Positions 53,337-63,739 of a DNA stretch of 64,000 bases are shown here, piece after piece; position 1 is the first letter of the stretch, and each line of letters begins with the position of its first letter. Both the position numbers and the translations under genes were made by a program. Source of the stretch: Eukaryota sp. TZLM1-RC (lineage: Eukaryota > Metamonada: BaSk clade); contig JAUPSS010000006.1 of NCBI GenBank assembly GCA_040285825.1, forward strand, positions 310,001-374,000, given 5' to 3'. The notes beneath the pieces were generated by a model. That model had not been told where the DNA came from. It saw nothing but the letters and a program-made list of their open reading frames with translations, and did not search any database.

Positions 53337-54298
53337 CACTGCCTTTTTCTCTCTTTCGAGCGACGAGCCCTGGAAGCTCGAGTCACAGGAGGTGAACTAA
53401 TAGAATTGGTACGCTTCTTGGGAGGAGCGGATTTAGTACGGCAACGTGCTTTTGAAGTCTTGATAAAGTCTTTATACGCGGCAGTATTTTGGACTGTGGA
53501 CACGTGTTCAGTGGTGATCTCTTTTCCAGGCCATTGCACTTGGCAAAAGTCACCGTCCTGACTGAGCACCTTTTCTATAATGTGTTCTTCGACATCACCT
53601 GCAGCAACCCATGAGTGGAACTCATCGTAGGCAGGGAGGCTGGAGTGCCAGAGTGCTAAATGTTTGACGCTAGCTTGGACGATCGTACCGGTGCAGAGAT
53701 TCTTAATATTCACGGACGAATTGGATACGATTTTAGTAATTAGGAAAGGTCCTAAATAATCTCCATGTAGCTTAGTGGAGGAACTAGAAGCTCTCAATAC
53801 CAATTGACCAACTTCAAAAGGATTTGGAGTTGCAGATCTGGTTAGCTTGGAAGCTTTTGAAGCTTGATGGTGTGCTGCCTTTTCCTGTTTTTCTTTCAAC
53901 CTTCGAAATTTAGATTGAATTTCTTGTATAAAAGATGACTCAGACGTCGAGCTTTCAATGATTTCAAGAATTTTACCAGGGTCTGATCTAGGAGACACAT
54001 CTGAGCCAAAGATCACTTGGTATGGAGTGTGGTTTGAATTGACAATATTACTGCCGCTTACAGAAGCAGCAGTTTCATCAGCCACTTTCTTCTCTGGACT
54101 GAGGAAATCAAATTCTGGAAACCAAAATTTTAAAAAATGATGGTTTTTACAAAAAGAATGTGTTTCCTCATATTCAACTGTTTTGACATATACTTTGGCA
54201 CTAAAATTAATTTTTTGTGTTCTTGCTAAATGTGAACTCAATTGAAGAACTATTTCACAAGAACTGTTCTGATCCATTAGTTTTTTCACTTCTGCCAT
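53333..54298 (-). CDS. Chimeric frame: unknown N-terminus fused to integrase and chromodomain
   Basis: ATG 54298. Residues 1 to about 85 belong to the unknown protein also seen at 10028-10300 (EIVLQLSSHLARTQKINFSA, FPEFDFLSPEKKVADETAAS); from about residue 88 it is integrase (NHTPYQVIFGSDVSPRSDP, GDYLGPFLITKIVSNSSVN), chromodomain (EEHIIEKVLSQDGDFCQVQW) and a basic tail (TRASRARRSKERKRQC). The whole 321-codon frame is open with no stop. Probably the product of a deletion or insertion, but it could give a chromatin-targeted fusion protein. Confidence 0.6.
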   Translation of the reverse strand: MAEVKKLMDQNSSCEIVLQLSSHLARTQKINFSAKVYVKTVEYEETHSFCKNHHFLKFWFPEFDFLSPEKKVADETAASVSGSNIVNSNHTPYQVIFGSDVSPRSDPGKILEIIESSTSESSFIQEIQSKFRRLKEKQEKAAHHQASKASKLTRSATPNPFEVGQLVLRASSSSTKLHGDYLGPFLITKIVSNSSVNIKNLCTGTIVQASVKHLALWHSSLPAYDEFHSWVAAGDVEEHIIEKVLSQDGDFCQVQWPGKEITTEHVSTVQNTAAYKDFIKTSKARCRTKSAPPKKRTNSISSPPVTRASRARRSKERKRQC

Positions 54299-54349
54299 CA
54301 GTATTTGCTTCCTTTTGTGATATTTGCTGGTCGTTTTTTTTGGAATCGT

Positions 54350-54565
54350 AATTTCTGTCTTAGGAGTTCAGTTCTGATGTGGAAAAGTTCTGAGAGGATA
54401 GGCTGGTATCAGTACCAGAACGGAGGCGGAGCATGTGTATTTATGTGGATACGAGGAGAGAAACCACTGATGCTTTGTCTGTGAAGGACGTGAAGTATGG
54501 GAAGAGGAGTTGAGGTAAAGCAAGGGTAAGTTAGTACAACTCAATAATCAACATTATTTTGCCAC
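54350..54565. repeat. Direct repeat of 10.31-10.545 kb
   Basis: Same orientation and nearly identical, upstream of the unknown N-terminal frame in both places. At 54565 it breaks into gag. Confidence 0.85.
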
Positions 54566-55915
54566 TCTATTATCAAGGCCAGTGCCTTGATACCTTAAAG
54601 CGTTGAGAGCTTCAGGTGTTACGCATTCAGCTAAGCCTCTAGGACTAATGCGCATGGCAGATCTGAAGAGATCCCATTCATGAATTGGTTCACTGAACCG
54701 TTGATCAGATGCCAGTTCTGCTGATCTAGCTAGTTCAAGTTCTTCGCGAAGTCTAGCAACTTCGCTGGCCAAAGCAACTTGGGCAGGATCCTCAATGTTG
54801 CCACGAGCCTCGTCTACAATTCTATCCGTACGACTCCAGAGGATAAACTTGTTAACAAACTTGAGGAGTTTATCAACGTCTCTTAAATCAGTCGCGTCGA
54901 GAGTTGGACGTTTGGGGCGGTCTCTGCGTCTATTGTCCCTATCTCTTGATCCCACCATGGAAGATAGGAGAAGGTTACTATCGTAAGTACCTGAGAAAGT
55001 AGAACGTGAAGAACTAACCGTGGAAGGTGTTGGTTGAGCCGCATGTTGTGAACTTGTTGAACCAGTGGAAGGAGGTGTGGGTGGAACCACTGACTTGCTC
55101 GCAGCAGCTTTTCTTTTAGGTAAATATTCCTTGATGGGCCCAGGAGACAGACCCTCAAATCTGCGTCTTCTTCTGCGTTGTTAAGGTTTACGAGTGGGAG
55201 CAGGTTTACGAGTGGGAGCAGGAGGAGCAGGAGGAGCAGGATCAACATCGTAAATTTCTGAAGATTCAGGATGATTGAGAATTTCAAAATTATTGGAGGC
55301 ATTGGCATTTACCTCATGAACATCTGGCAGGTCACCTATAGGATTGTCAGCACCAAAAAAAATATCAGGATTATGAATTTGAGCAGCAGAATTGGGAAAA
55401 ATATTTGCACGGTTATTACCAAAAGCAAAACTACCAGCATCGGATAAGCCAGGGGCAGCGGCATTGGGATAAAAACAGGGAGCAGCACGGACATCGGATA
55501 TTGGATTCTGGTGCCAAACCAAATATTTGGAGTCATCTATGATGTTCTCCAATATTGGCTTATTGGTTGCTGGATTAATAAAAGAAATATTTGTATGTTC
55601 ATATTGTTTCAACAGGTTGCTATTTGAAGTTAATAAGCGAACCTTGATGCCTTCTTTTTCAGCATATTCGAGAACAGATTTCTCGAGCCTACGTCTGTAT
55701 GTGTTGGAGTAATTGGCTTTGGGTTTACGTAAGTGTCGCGTAGATTCCCAATCTGCTGTTTTTATAATGGGAAGGGAGTCATGGGGAATGACCCAAGAAG
55801 ACTGATTCAAAACCTGAATTGTAGTGGTACCGGAGAGTGTCCCTTGGTGAGTCAAGTTTTTCATTGTGATCATTGTTTGAACCCTGTCGTTCCTAAATGA
55901 CCACAATAAAATTCC
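54554..55915 (-). pseudogene. Gypsy gag, two frames
   Basis: From about 55915 (GILLWSFRNDRVQTMITM) through VLEYAEKEGIKVRLLT to an Ala/Pro repeat (PAPPAPPAPTRKPAPTRKP), a frame change near 55170, then DADLRVCLLGP, a Thr/Ser-rich stretch, LDATDLRDVDKLLKFVNKF, ALASEVARLREELELA (coiled coil), HEWDLFRSAMRISPRGL. No zinc finger before the break at 54554. The 5' end is cut at the inverted repeat 55937. Confidence 0.65.
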
Positions 55916-55936
55916 ACTTTCCGATGCTTTTACTAT

Positions 55937-56215
55937 TAAAAAAGCATCATCTAAAATGATAAATGATGTACTAGTCGATTTTCTTTCAATATTAAAACAA
56001 TCTGTTTCTTTCTTTTTTTGTACATATTTTATTTAGGATTAAATTTCGTAATACTTTCCTTGTTATAAATAAAAAATAAAATCATTTTTACTATTTTTAT
56101 TGTTATAAATAAATAGATTACTTAATTAAAATATCTATATCTTTAAATACGTCACAAAATTCTTTAAAGGTATTTGACTTTTTATCTTATTAGAAGCTCT
56201 TATAATAAGATAAAA
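55937..56215. repeat. Inverted repeat with 63.74-64.0 kb
   Basis: Reverse complement of 63740-64000, AT-rich, with small indels. The window ends inside the partner. It cuts the gag at 55915. 56216-56376 shows no gene. Confidence 0.85.
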
Positions 56216-56376
56216 AAGAGTTGCATGCAGTCTTTATGTACTAGATGTGATCAACTTGTGATCAAATTTTGTGTGAAATTTTGTGTGAATAATGTTGGCT
56301 ATGTGTTACTTGGTCAATACATACTCATGATTACATTTTCAATTGATTTTGTATATATTTGAATTAATAGTGTTTA

Positions 56377-58925
56377 TTAATTGTGGTTTGTTATCGAACT
56401 CTTGGAAGAGTTGATTAATAATTGCACATAAGGCAAATATTCAGACCACACATCGTAGGCGTTGAAGTCTACGAGCAATTTCCGTAGGTTTTGCAGAATG
56501 TCTCTGTGTCGGCGCTCTACCAGGCCGTTGGACTGAGAAAACCTAGGTATTGACTTTGACACCTCTATGCCCAAAAATTTGCTTAGTTCGTCAAAGACAG
56601 CCTTGGAAAATTCGGGTCCATTATCGCTGTGGATTTGAAATGGAATACCAAAGATGGCACAGACTTTCCAAATTAATGCATCTGCAGTAAGATTGGCATT
56701 TATCTCTTTTAAAGGCACGATGATCGTGAACCTAGAAAAGCTGTCAATAAATACAAGGATGTATTTGTAGCCTTCTTGATCTTCAGGAACAGGACCAATA
56801 ACGTCGGCGTTGACGCGAGCAAAGGGTCTGTCAGCCCACAATGAACCGGTTGGGGGAACATGCAGTTTGGGAACTGGCTTTGTTTTCTGACAGGAGGGGC
56901 ATTCTTGGACGTGCTTATTCATGTCAGTGAGCATGTTTGGCCACCAATTATCGCTATTCCTGAGCTTGTTCAGGCTTTCAGCTTTGCTTGGATGGCCTCC
57001 TTGCAGAAGTCCGTGCAACAAGTTAAGAGTGTCCTTAATGAGTGATTTGCGAATCACTATCTTTTTGTCGTGAGTCATGTATAAATCAAGATGATTGTTA
57101 TGAACACTGTTGTTGAAAGAGGGGTCTTTGGAAGCTTTGGCAAGCTTCTGTTCCGACCTAATCCTACAGAACGATGGCTCAAAAATAGGGAGGTCGTTGG
57201 AACATCGTTCTTTGTTGACCATGATACGCTCGAAGTTGTTTAAATCTTCTATGTAGTATCTTTCGTTTTCTGTTCCATCTATTTTATCGATATAAAATAT
57301 TGGATGAAAATTTGGAGACATTTGATGGGACAAATGATTGATCTCTTGATGGTCTATAGGCGGAACTATTCGAGACAACATATCAGCCCAGAAGTTATCT
57401 TCCCCTTTGGTGTGTACCAATTCAAAGCAGAATTCAGAGAAAATGGGTAACCATCTGGTTACAATTCTGTTCTTGTCTGGAGCTGTGAACATGTAGGTAA
57501 GGTTTTGATGGTCTGTGAATATGACCAGTTTCCTTCCTTTCAAGTAGTTTTCGAAACCACTTTGTGTCAACATCAGTAAGATGGCATAGAGTTCCTTTTG
57601 GTTTGTCGGCCAGTTCTTTTGCGAGTTGGTTAACAAGCGGCTAAAGAAGCTGATAGGCCTACATTTTCTGTTGATCAGGGGAGTACCGGGGTCGTCGACT
57701 TGTTCGATTTGTTCCCATATCACGCCGCCTACAGCAATGTCGGATGCGTCGCAACTTATTAAAATTTGATTTTCCAGTGGAGGTAAGTTGAACGGCATGT
57801 GCTGAGCTATCAGTTGTTTGATCTATTGAAGGAGTCCGTCATGCATGTTGGTCCATTGTAGGCGTTGCGCGCGGGGTTTGGGTTTAATGTTGGCGTTGTT
57901 CCCAACCTTCTTAGTCAATCTGATGATAGGAGCAATGAGCTCAGATACCTGAGGAAGCCATTCTCTAATGAAGTTGACTGATCCTACGAGGCTGCGGACG
58001 TCTTTGATTGTCTTTGGTCTAGGAAGATTCAACAAAGATTCAACACGAGTGGGATCGATGGTCCGTTGTTTGTTTTGGAAAACACTGCCCAGTATCTTGA
58101 TGGGGTGTCTGGAAGACACGAAATGGCACTTTGGAAGTCCCAAGGAAACTCTTTTGCATCTGGCTTGATCAAGGACGCGGCGGAAGCGCTCGATGAATTC
58201 GTCAAAGGTTGAACCTATGATTATGAAGTCATCTATATAGATGAATACACCCTCTCCAGAGAAGATGTCAGCCATGACGTTTTGGAAAACGGCTGGGACA
58301 TTTTTGAGGCCAAACGCTGCACGTTTAAACATGATGCTTTTACCAAGAATGCTCAGGGCTGTTTTGTGCCAGTCCTTTTCAGCAATTTTGAGTTGCCAAA
58401 AGGCTTGGGGGGGGGGGGGTCGAGGGTGCCTATGTAGTTTGCTTGGGAGAGAAATACTAGCACATCGGAGATCCTTGGAAGGTTGGGCTCAACAGGAATG
58501 GTGTTGGCGTTGACTCCGTCCTTGCCACTATAATCACCAGTAAGGCGGGGCTTACAGTGATCTGGGTAGACCACTAGACAGACAGGGGAGCTGAACTCGT
58601 GGTTCGATGGAACAGCAAATCCAGAGTCTACGAGTTCGTCGAAAATTTGGTTAGCGACCTCTAGCCTGGCTGGATTCAGGGTCCTGGGGGGTTTTCTAAC
58701 TCTGACGTCTTCATTGTAGAAGTTGATTTCCATGGGATTGGTGGGCAAACCAATCTTTCGCCTACTAATGCACAAGGAGAAGTCGGGAGCCATTGGTATC
58801 TCACATGCCATGTCCGGATTACTCCAATACTTTGCAAAACCCACCAGGTTTCTGGTTAGTGCTTTCAATAGCCTATTGTAATGTAAACGGTATTGGTGGT
58901 CCATGAGAATGGGGATATACGTCAA
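56377..58925 (-). pseudogene. Ty3/gypsy pol: reverse transcriptase, RNase H, integrase
   Basis: The most complete pol here. Reverse transcriptase: VCLVVYPDHCKPRLTGDYSG, ANYIGTLD, AAFGLKNVPAVFQNVMADIF, FIYIDDFIIIG (YIDD). RNase H: LISCDASDIAVGGVIWEQ, KELYAILLML, LVIFTDHQNLTYMF. Integrase: GLLQGGHPSKAESLNKL, CPSCQKTKP, VNADVIGPVPEDQEGYKYIL, QIHSDNGPEFSKAVF, SQSNGLVERRHRDIL. Breaks: a frameshift at the G run near 58405, an in-frame TAG at 57823-57825 and truncation of the integrase at 56377. No LTR found next to it. Confidence 0.85.
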
Positions 58926-59824
58926 GATGCAATTTCACCTATATTACTCTAATGATCTTAATGCTTTTTCCATGTTAATCCTTCCTGACGTTCTCTTGCT
59001 GAACAATGTTAGTCTTTCATCCAGCAGCTGATCTACACCCATATTTCAAAAGAAGGAAATGAACCATTGTATTTGATTGTATGTTGTGTTGTACATGGAT
59101 ACATAAATCAGTATTGGTATTTATTTTTGTTTCAACATTTTGTCAACACTAGTCAACAATTGGCAATGTTCCAATTATCGGGGTTAATGCTCAGATTTAG
59201 CAAGACATTGTATTTGGATATAATTGTATACTATGACATGACTACTGCAATTGTGTTTCTTGTATCTGAAGAACAAATGCAACATTTTATAGATTTACAT
59301 GGTATTTATAGTTTTGTATATTTGATAAATAAACAAGGTTGTAATAGTCTTTATTATTGAAGAGTATTAAAAAACCAAGTATTAGCCTAGAAATAGGCTA
59401 TTCATATCCTTACAGGTGATAGGCCCATATAAATAGGCCCAGATAGATGTTTGTTTAATAAATTTTTAAAGTTTTACACCTCAAGTTTTACACTTCAAAG
59501 AATAAATAACAATAATTGTATGATGATAGTATTATAAAGGTTTAAAATATTTACGTTAACGTTTTTAATGGTATGAAGAGAAAAAATAGCAGCTGAATTC
59601 AAAAATATCAGTAGTTTGTCAATTATTTGGTTGTGAGGATGATAGAAGTTTTGTTAATGGTTAATTCTAACGGTTCATTTGTTGATATTTATATAACATC
59701 CGAAATCTACACATTTTTTTGTTGAAAACTTTTATTATATTTTAATTAAAAAAACACCTGCTTTAGTCATGTCAATACATAATAAAAATTATATAAAATG
59801 AAGAAATACAAAATAAAGAAAATA
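58926..59824. other. No supported gene
   Basis: A frame at 59067-59360 (FVNTSQQLAMFQLSGL) lacks an ATG and has no recognised similarity. The rest is AT-rich. Confidence 0.4.
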
Positions 59825-60080
59825 AAAATGAATAAATCATCTTGAGGTAAAAAAAGAAACCCTCAAATTAATTCATAAATGAAGTTGTTGTAAGTATTAA
59901 ACCTACAAAGGTCCAAAAACATGTAGACTATACAGACACATGTAATCAGATCTTTCTTGACCGTAATCAAGCTCAAACAGTTAAAAACTGAATGATTGAT
60001 GACTATTCAGTCGTTTTTGTTTTTACTGAGTGATTCAAAATAAAGAGAATTACTCTCAATATTTGGAAGAGACTCCAATA
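59825..60080 (-). repeat. Rep-C repeat, copy 7 (3' block)
   Basis: Contains catgtagactatacagacac (59920-59940) and the coding end on the minus strand. Degraded Rep-C DNA continues to about 60260. Confidence 0.8.
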
Positions 60081-60384
60081 AATTAGTAGTAAACAAAAAT
60101 CAGCGAAAAAAAAACAAAATTAAAATCAAAAACTTAAAGAAATAAACCTTATGATACTTATCATTTAAACAAATTTACCAAATGTCATAATTGAATTTAA
60201 TTTAAACTGATATTTCAGAAACATAGCAATAATCATAGTCAAATTAATTTTGGTTTGTAAAAAATATACATAAAAAACTACAAGTAAAAAATTGAAATAA
60301 CAGCAAAAAAAGAAAAGGGACAGATGATTAAGACCAATAAAGCAACTTTATTTTAAGAATTTAAAGAGTTTAAACAGAATAACT

Positions 60385-61215
60385 GAATTCGCCTAGGTTC
60401 CGGGTTCGAGTCTCATGAACTCTCAAAAATTAACCAACCCAACTTTCCATGTATTGACCCCTTGACATGGATGCATAAAGTTTAATGAAGTAACATCCAT
60501 GGAATGCAAAATAAAAGATATCATGTACACCAACTGGAAGGAAAGTTGAGAATATAGAGACGGAGAGGAGTGATTGGAGTGAAAGAAAGGATATTACTTG
60601 AGATCAGAAAGCATGGGAGACTTGAGGTAATGTCAGTAGTTCAAAAGAAGAGAGATGGCTGAAGTTTTCACAGCATCATTCACATAGGAATGTTAACTGT
60701 GAACGTCAACTGACCATGACCAATAAAGCAAATTAAAAATTAACTACTTTAGGCAAAATGACTGAGTTTGCCTAAATAATCAATAAATAAAAAACAAAAA
60801 TTAAATAAATAACTAAAGAATCTAATCAGCATGTAAAATTAATGCAATATGTGTTTGCCATTTCAATGACACATCAACACAATCAAAATCATCCATCGGG
60901 TTCGAGTGCCACTATGCTACTGTCAATTCATGTCAAAATTTTGCAGATGAGAGCAGACCAGAATAATTCATTGAAGAGGTGGTGAGTTCAACGGAGATTC
61001 ACATCACTAGGAAGAGATGCGGTGAAGATGGTGAGCACAGATAGAAATTGTCATCAAAAGTTCAGTAAGAGATCTGGTATTTATGGAGATTGGGGGTGAA
61101 GGACGGTGATGCAAGCAAGTAAAAAGAGCCAAAACTAACCATAAGAGAGTTGGGTTGGCAAGGTTTCAGGGGATATCTGGAAAGGATATCTGTAATGTTT
61201 ACAGTTTTTCTGTTT
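60385..61215 (+). repeat. tRNA-headed SINE, family B, two heads
   Basis: First head with B box ccgggttcgagtc (60400-60412) and the family body; a second, different head with gggttcgagtgccac (60898-60912) follows and leads to the family tail gagagttgggttggcaagg (61145-61163) and ccgatcgatcgg. This looks like two SINEs fused. Confidence 0.65.
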
Positions 61216-61612
61216 CCAATTTCCGATCGATCGGATTGACAAAAGGAATTAAATTTCTTCCAATAGAGAACCAGCAACTAAACGAGATGCCGTTAACACT
61301 TGAGGTAACTTGAAACGTCCCAAGATAACACTATTAAATAAGAATGCTAAATCATCAGCGATTTCTGGGCATATGTTGACGGCCGATTTCAAATGATCAT
61401 AATTAAGTCCAAAAGGCCCAGCTGAACGACCAGACGGAAGTCCTTTAATAGCTACACTAACTTCATCAGAAATAATAGGATTAGCAGTGAAGAAATCACG
61501 TGCAGCATCAGAACCAATGTGGATACAGGTTCAGAGACTGCTTCTTGGATTGGATAACATTAGCCTTCTTAAGAGGGGGAGTTGAAGTCGTTTTGGTAGC
61601 TTTAGGAGGCAT
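61215..61612 (-). pseudogene. MPPK N-terminus joined to reverse transcriptase fingers, second copy
   Basis: Nearly the same as 36241-36633: ATG 61612, MPPK start, frame change, then SAGPFGLNYDHL and TASRLVAGS. It continues into the SINE-B tail at 61215 as in the first copy. Confidence 0.7.
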
Positions 61613-61793
61613 GAAAAAAATTGGTTTTCTCAAATCACATGTTCCTATTAACGAGATGTTTAAGCACATGCCTCATATTGTTATAGATCTTGTAAGGAAT
61701 TGGCAAAGTCAACGTTGCCTCCTTCAATTAAAAGGGTTCACTTCAGTAATTGTTAGTTGTAGTATTTCTTTTATTCCAGAAATCTACAAATGA
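61611..61793 (+). pseudogene. Copy of the 36.63 kb ORF, truncated frame
   Basis: MKKIGFLKSHVPINEMFKHM through SISFIPEIYK, then a stop caused by a small insertion at about 61783. Homology continues to about 61928. Confidence 0.55.
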
Positions 61794-62319
61794 TCTCTTC
61801 GGTTTTAACAGATTAATGGAGTTACAACCAATTTGGCCTGCTGGTCATGTAAAAAAGTCAGACATTCACAAAGATTTCCAATTCAAAAAAATTGGTCTTC
61901 TCCTCAGAATGAAATATTAATTTCAATGACAGACACTTGAATTTATTTTATTTTATTGTGAAGCCCAATTTAAAGAAAACAAATTATTGTTGTTGCAGAT
62001 TATTTTATCCCACAGAGTTGCCAAAATTCACAAAAAAATTATTGCATCAAAGCTGTGAGAAACAGATTATTAACAACACCATTATAACCGTTGACGTTAA
62101 TCTTCAATTTTGTCAGCAATATATTTATTAGAATTTTTAAAATTGATATAATTATATGAATTAATTTTAATAACTTTGTAATACGTTTATATTTATTTAT
62201 TTTTTTATATCTCATCACTATTCTTAAACATTTTTAATATTTTTGATTCTATTTATCAAATATCTATTCATCCTTAATCTATTTGTTAAGTTAATTCTGA
62301 AATCTTGGATTATTTGTAG

Positions 62320-62795
62320 GGTAATAACAAACTAAATGATGAATTTCTTATTGGAGTTAAACGTGCCTTCAGAGAGAAACGTCTATATATCTCTGGTCTC
62401 TCCTCCATTGGGAAAACCACTGTTGTGCGTCTTTTGCAAAAAGTTTGTAATTATTTTTTATTAAGTTTAGGCTGGTCTCCAAGTTTACTTAACTCCCGAT
62501 ACCGGTAAATTTGAGAATTTTTGCAACTAAAAATCTGATGTTTGTGTTGCAGATGAACCCAACAGAGTCGAAACCAAAGGTATTGCTCATTGGCTAGCTT
62601 GGCTAGATGAAGGGTTTGAATTTTCTTACTAATCACAGATCAATTAATGTTAATGCTCGGAATCACAACGTTCAAAAATACCAAAAGTTACCCACTGTTT
62701 TTCTCTCAAATTTGTCAATTAATGAAACTCCGCACGTCCATTAACGATAAAACTAACAGCCAATTGATGGACATTTTTATATATATTTGGATTGA
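62320..62795 (+). CDS. Multi-exon P-loop NTPase-like protein (right copy)
   Basis: Exons 62320-62442, 62471-62504, 62553-62613, 62639-62735 and 62760-62795, separated by GT-AG introns of 28, 48, 25 and 24 nt. The first four exons total 315 nt (105 codons) and read through without a stop: RLYISGLSSIGKTTVVRL (Walker A), GLQVYLTPDTDEPNRVET, GIAHWLAWLDEG, VQKYQKLPTVFLSNLSINET. Ends IDGHFYIYLD with TGA. The 5' end is unknown; an acceptor precedes the first exon. See the left copy for family considerations. Confidence 0.55.
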
Positions 62796-62819
62796 TAAGT
62801 TTAATACGAGTAATAAGAA

Positions 62820-63115
62820 ACTGGTGATGATGTTTTCGATTTGGAAAATGTATTTGTAAACAAGGTCAATAGACTTGAATCCTCAATTTAATCAAAACAG
62901 CTTTTGGCAAACACGCCCCCCCCCCCCCGCAATAAGGACGAAGCCAGTTAAAAGGTCCTTTTGAAAGCTCTAGAGAGAATTCTAGACGTAGTCGACCCAA
63001 ATCCTCATAGCAATGGTGTAGCTCATGCAAAACCAACAAACATCCTGAAGAAAAATGTTGTAAAATGCTGGGAAGACCTGGTTCAAAAAGTAATATCAAA
63101 AGCGTCGGGGGGGAG
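62820..63115 (+). pseudogene. Downstream exons or gag zinc knuckle (right copy)
   Basis: Counterpart of 75-356. Here the KDEA... frame is broken by an inserted T (gccagttaaaagg), while the zinc-knuckle frame (CSSCKTNKHPEEKC) is open except for one TAG just before it. This supports the gag reading for the right arm. Confidence 0.4.
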
Positions 63116-63214
63116 GGGGGGGGGGCGATAAACGTGATAGAAAACGTAGTACAAATAAATCAGATGAATACACATCTTTTTATAATAATCTTACACACAA
63201 TTCAATCAACACCA

Positions 63215-63720
63215 TTTATACAATGAGCAAAATTGATACAAATTATAGACACCTCAATCCGTTAAAAAGATTTAGAGAGTCGTCCAATCCTGTCGGTTCT
63301 ATCCACAGTGCTAGACTATCCAGGGTGACAGGCAACTAAACAAGTTCTAACGGGGAACTTTGGTTGAAATGTTCAATAAACAACGTGGAAGTAAAGGGCG
63401 AAATTGATAATGGAGCTGCATTCTCAGCATTATCAATGGTTGATTAAATATCCATTGAAAAATGTTGCTAAATTTAGAAAATAACCAACAATACTAGGCA
63501 AATCAGTTTCTTCAAGACATCCAATAGTTGATCAACAACCACCATTACAATTAGTTTCAATTATAAGGAGAGTCCTCCAAAGGAGAGTGAACTTCCCGCT
63601 GAGAGAAGTCAGAAAGAAAGTGACCTTCCCCATAAAGAGAGTGATCATCATGTTGAGGATGACTCAGAGTTGTACAACCTTCGAAACAGCCTGAAATTAT
63701 TAATTATTGTGTGGGATATT
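63215..63720 (+). pseudogene. Retroelement gag/protease fragment
   Basis: From ATG 63224 (MSKIDTNYRHLNPLKRFRES) through ELWLKCSINNVEVKGEIDNG and AAFSALS, which has the retropepsin D-x-G-A form with Asn in place of Thr. A TAA lies in the linker. After a frame change: YPLKNVAKFRK, TILGKSVSSRHPIVDQQPPL. Further on, an acidic frame KESELPAERSQKESDLPHKE. Probably the protease of the element whose zinc knuckle lies upstream. Confidence 0.5.
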
Positions 63721-63739
63721 TGGGGCGTCTGATTATTCT

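Larger units (their letters stand above)
61928..63198. repeat. Right arm of the long inverted repeat
   Basis: Reverse complement of 1-1244. Begins inside the hypothetical frame that is complete in the left arm (1043-1420). G runs near 63105-63125 and the C run near 62919-62929 differ in length from the left arm. Confidence 0.9.

Noticed and set aside
57823-57825. Reassignment of UAG as a sense codon, suggested by in-frame TAGs in gypsy pol, the helicase, the hAT tail and a zinc-knuckle frame.
   Set aside because: In-frame TAA and TGA also occur in the same kinds of decayed frames, another TAG (39309-39329) disappears with a 21-nt intron, and probable genes end in TAG. Ordinary pseudogene decay explains the data.
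1-63198. The whole window as one giant 63-kb element with terminal inverted repeats.
   Set aside because: The arms break inside an ORF, the left arm reaches the window edge without an end, and the interior is a patchwork of unrelated, mutually truncated elements.
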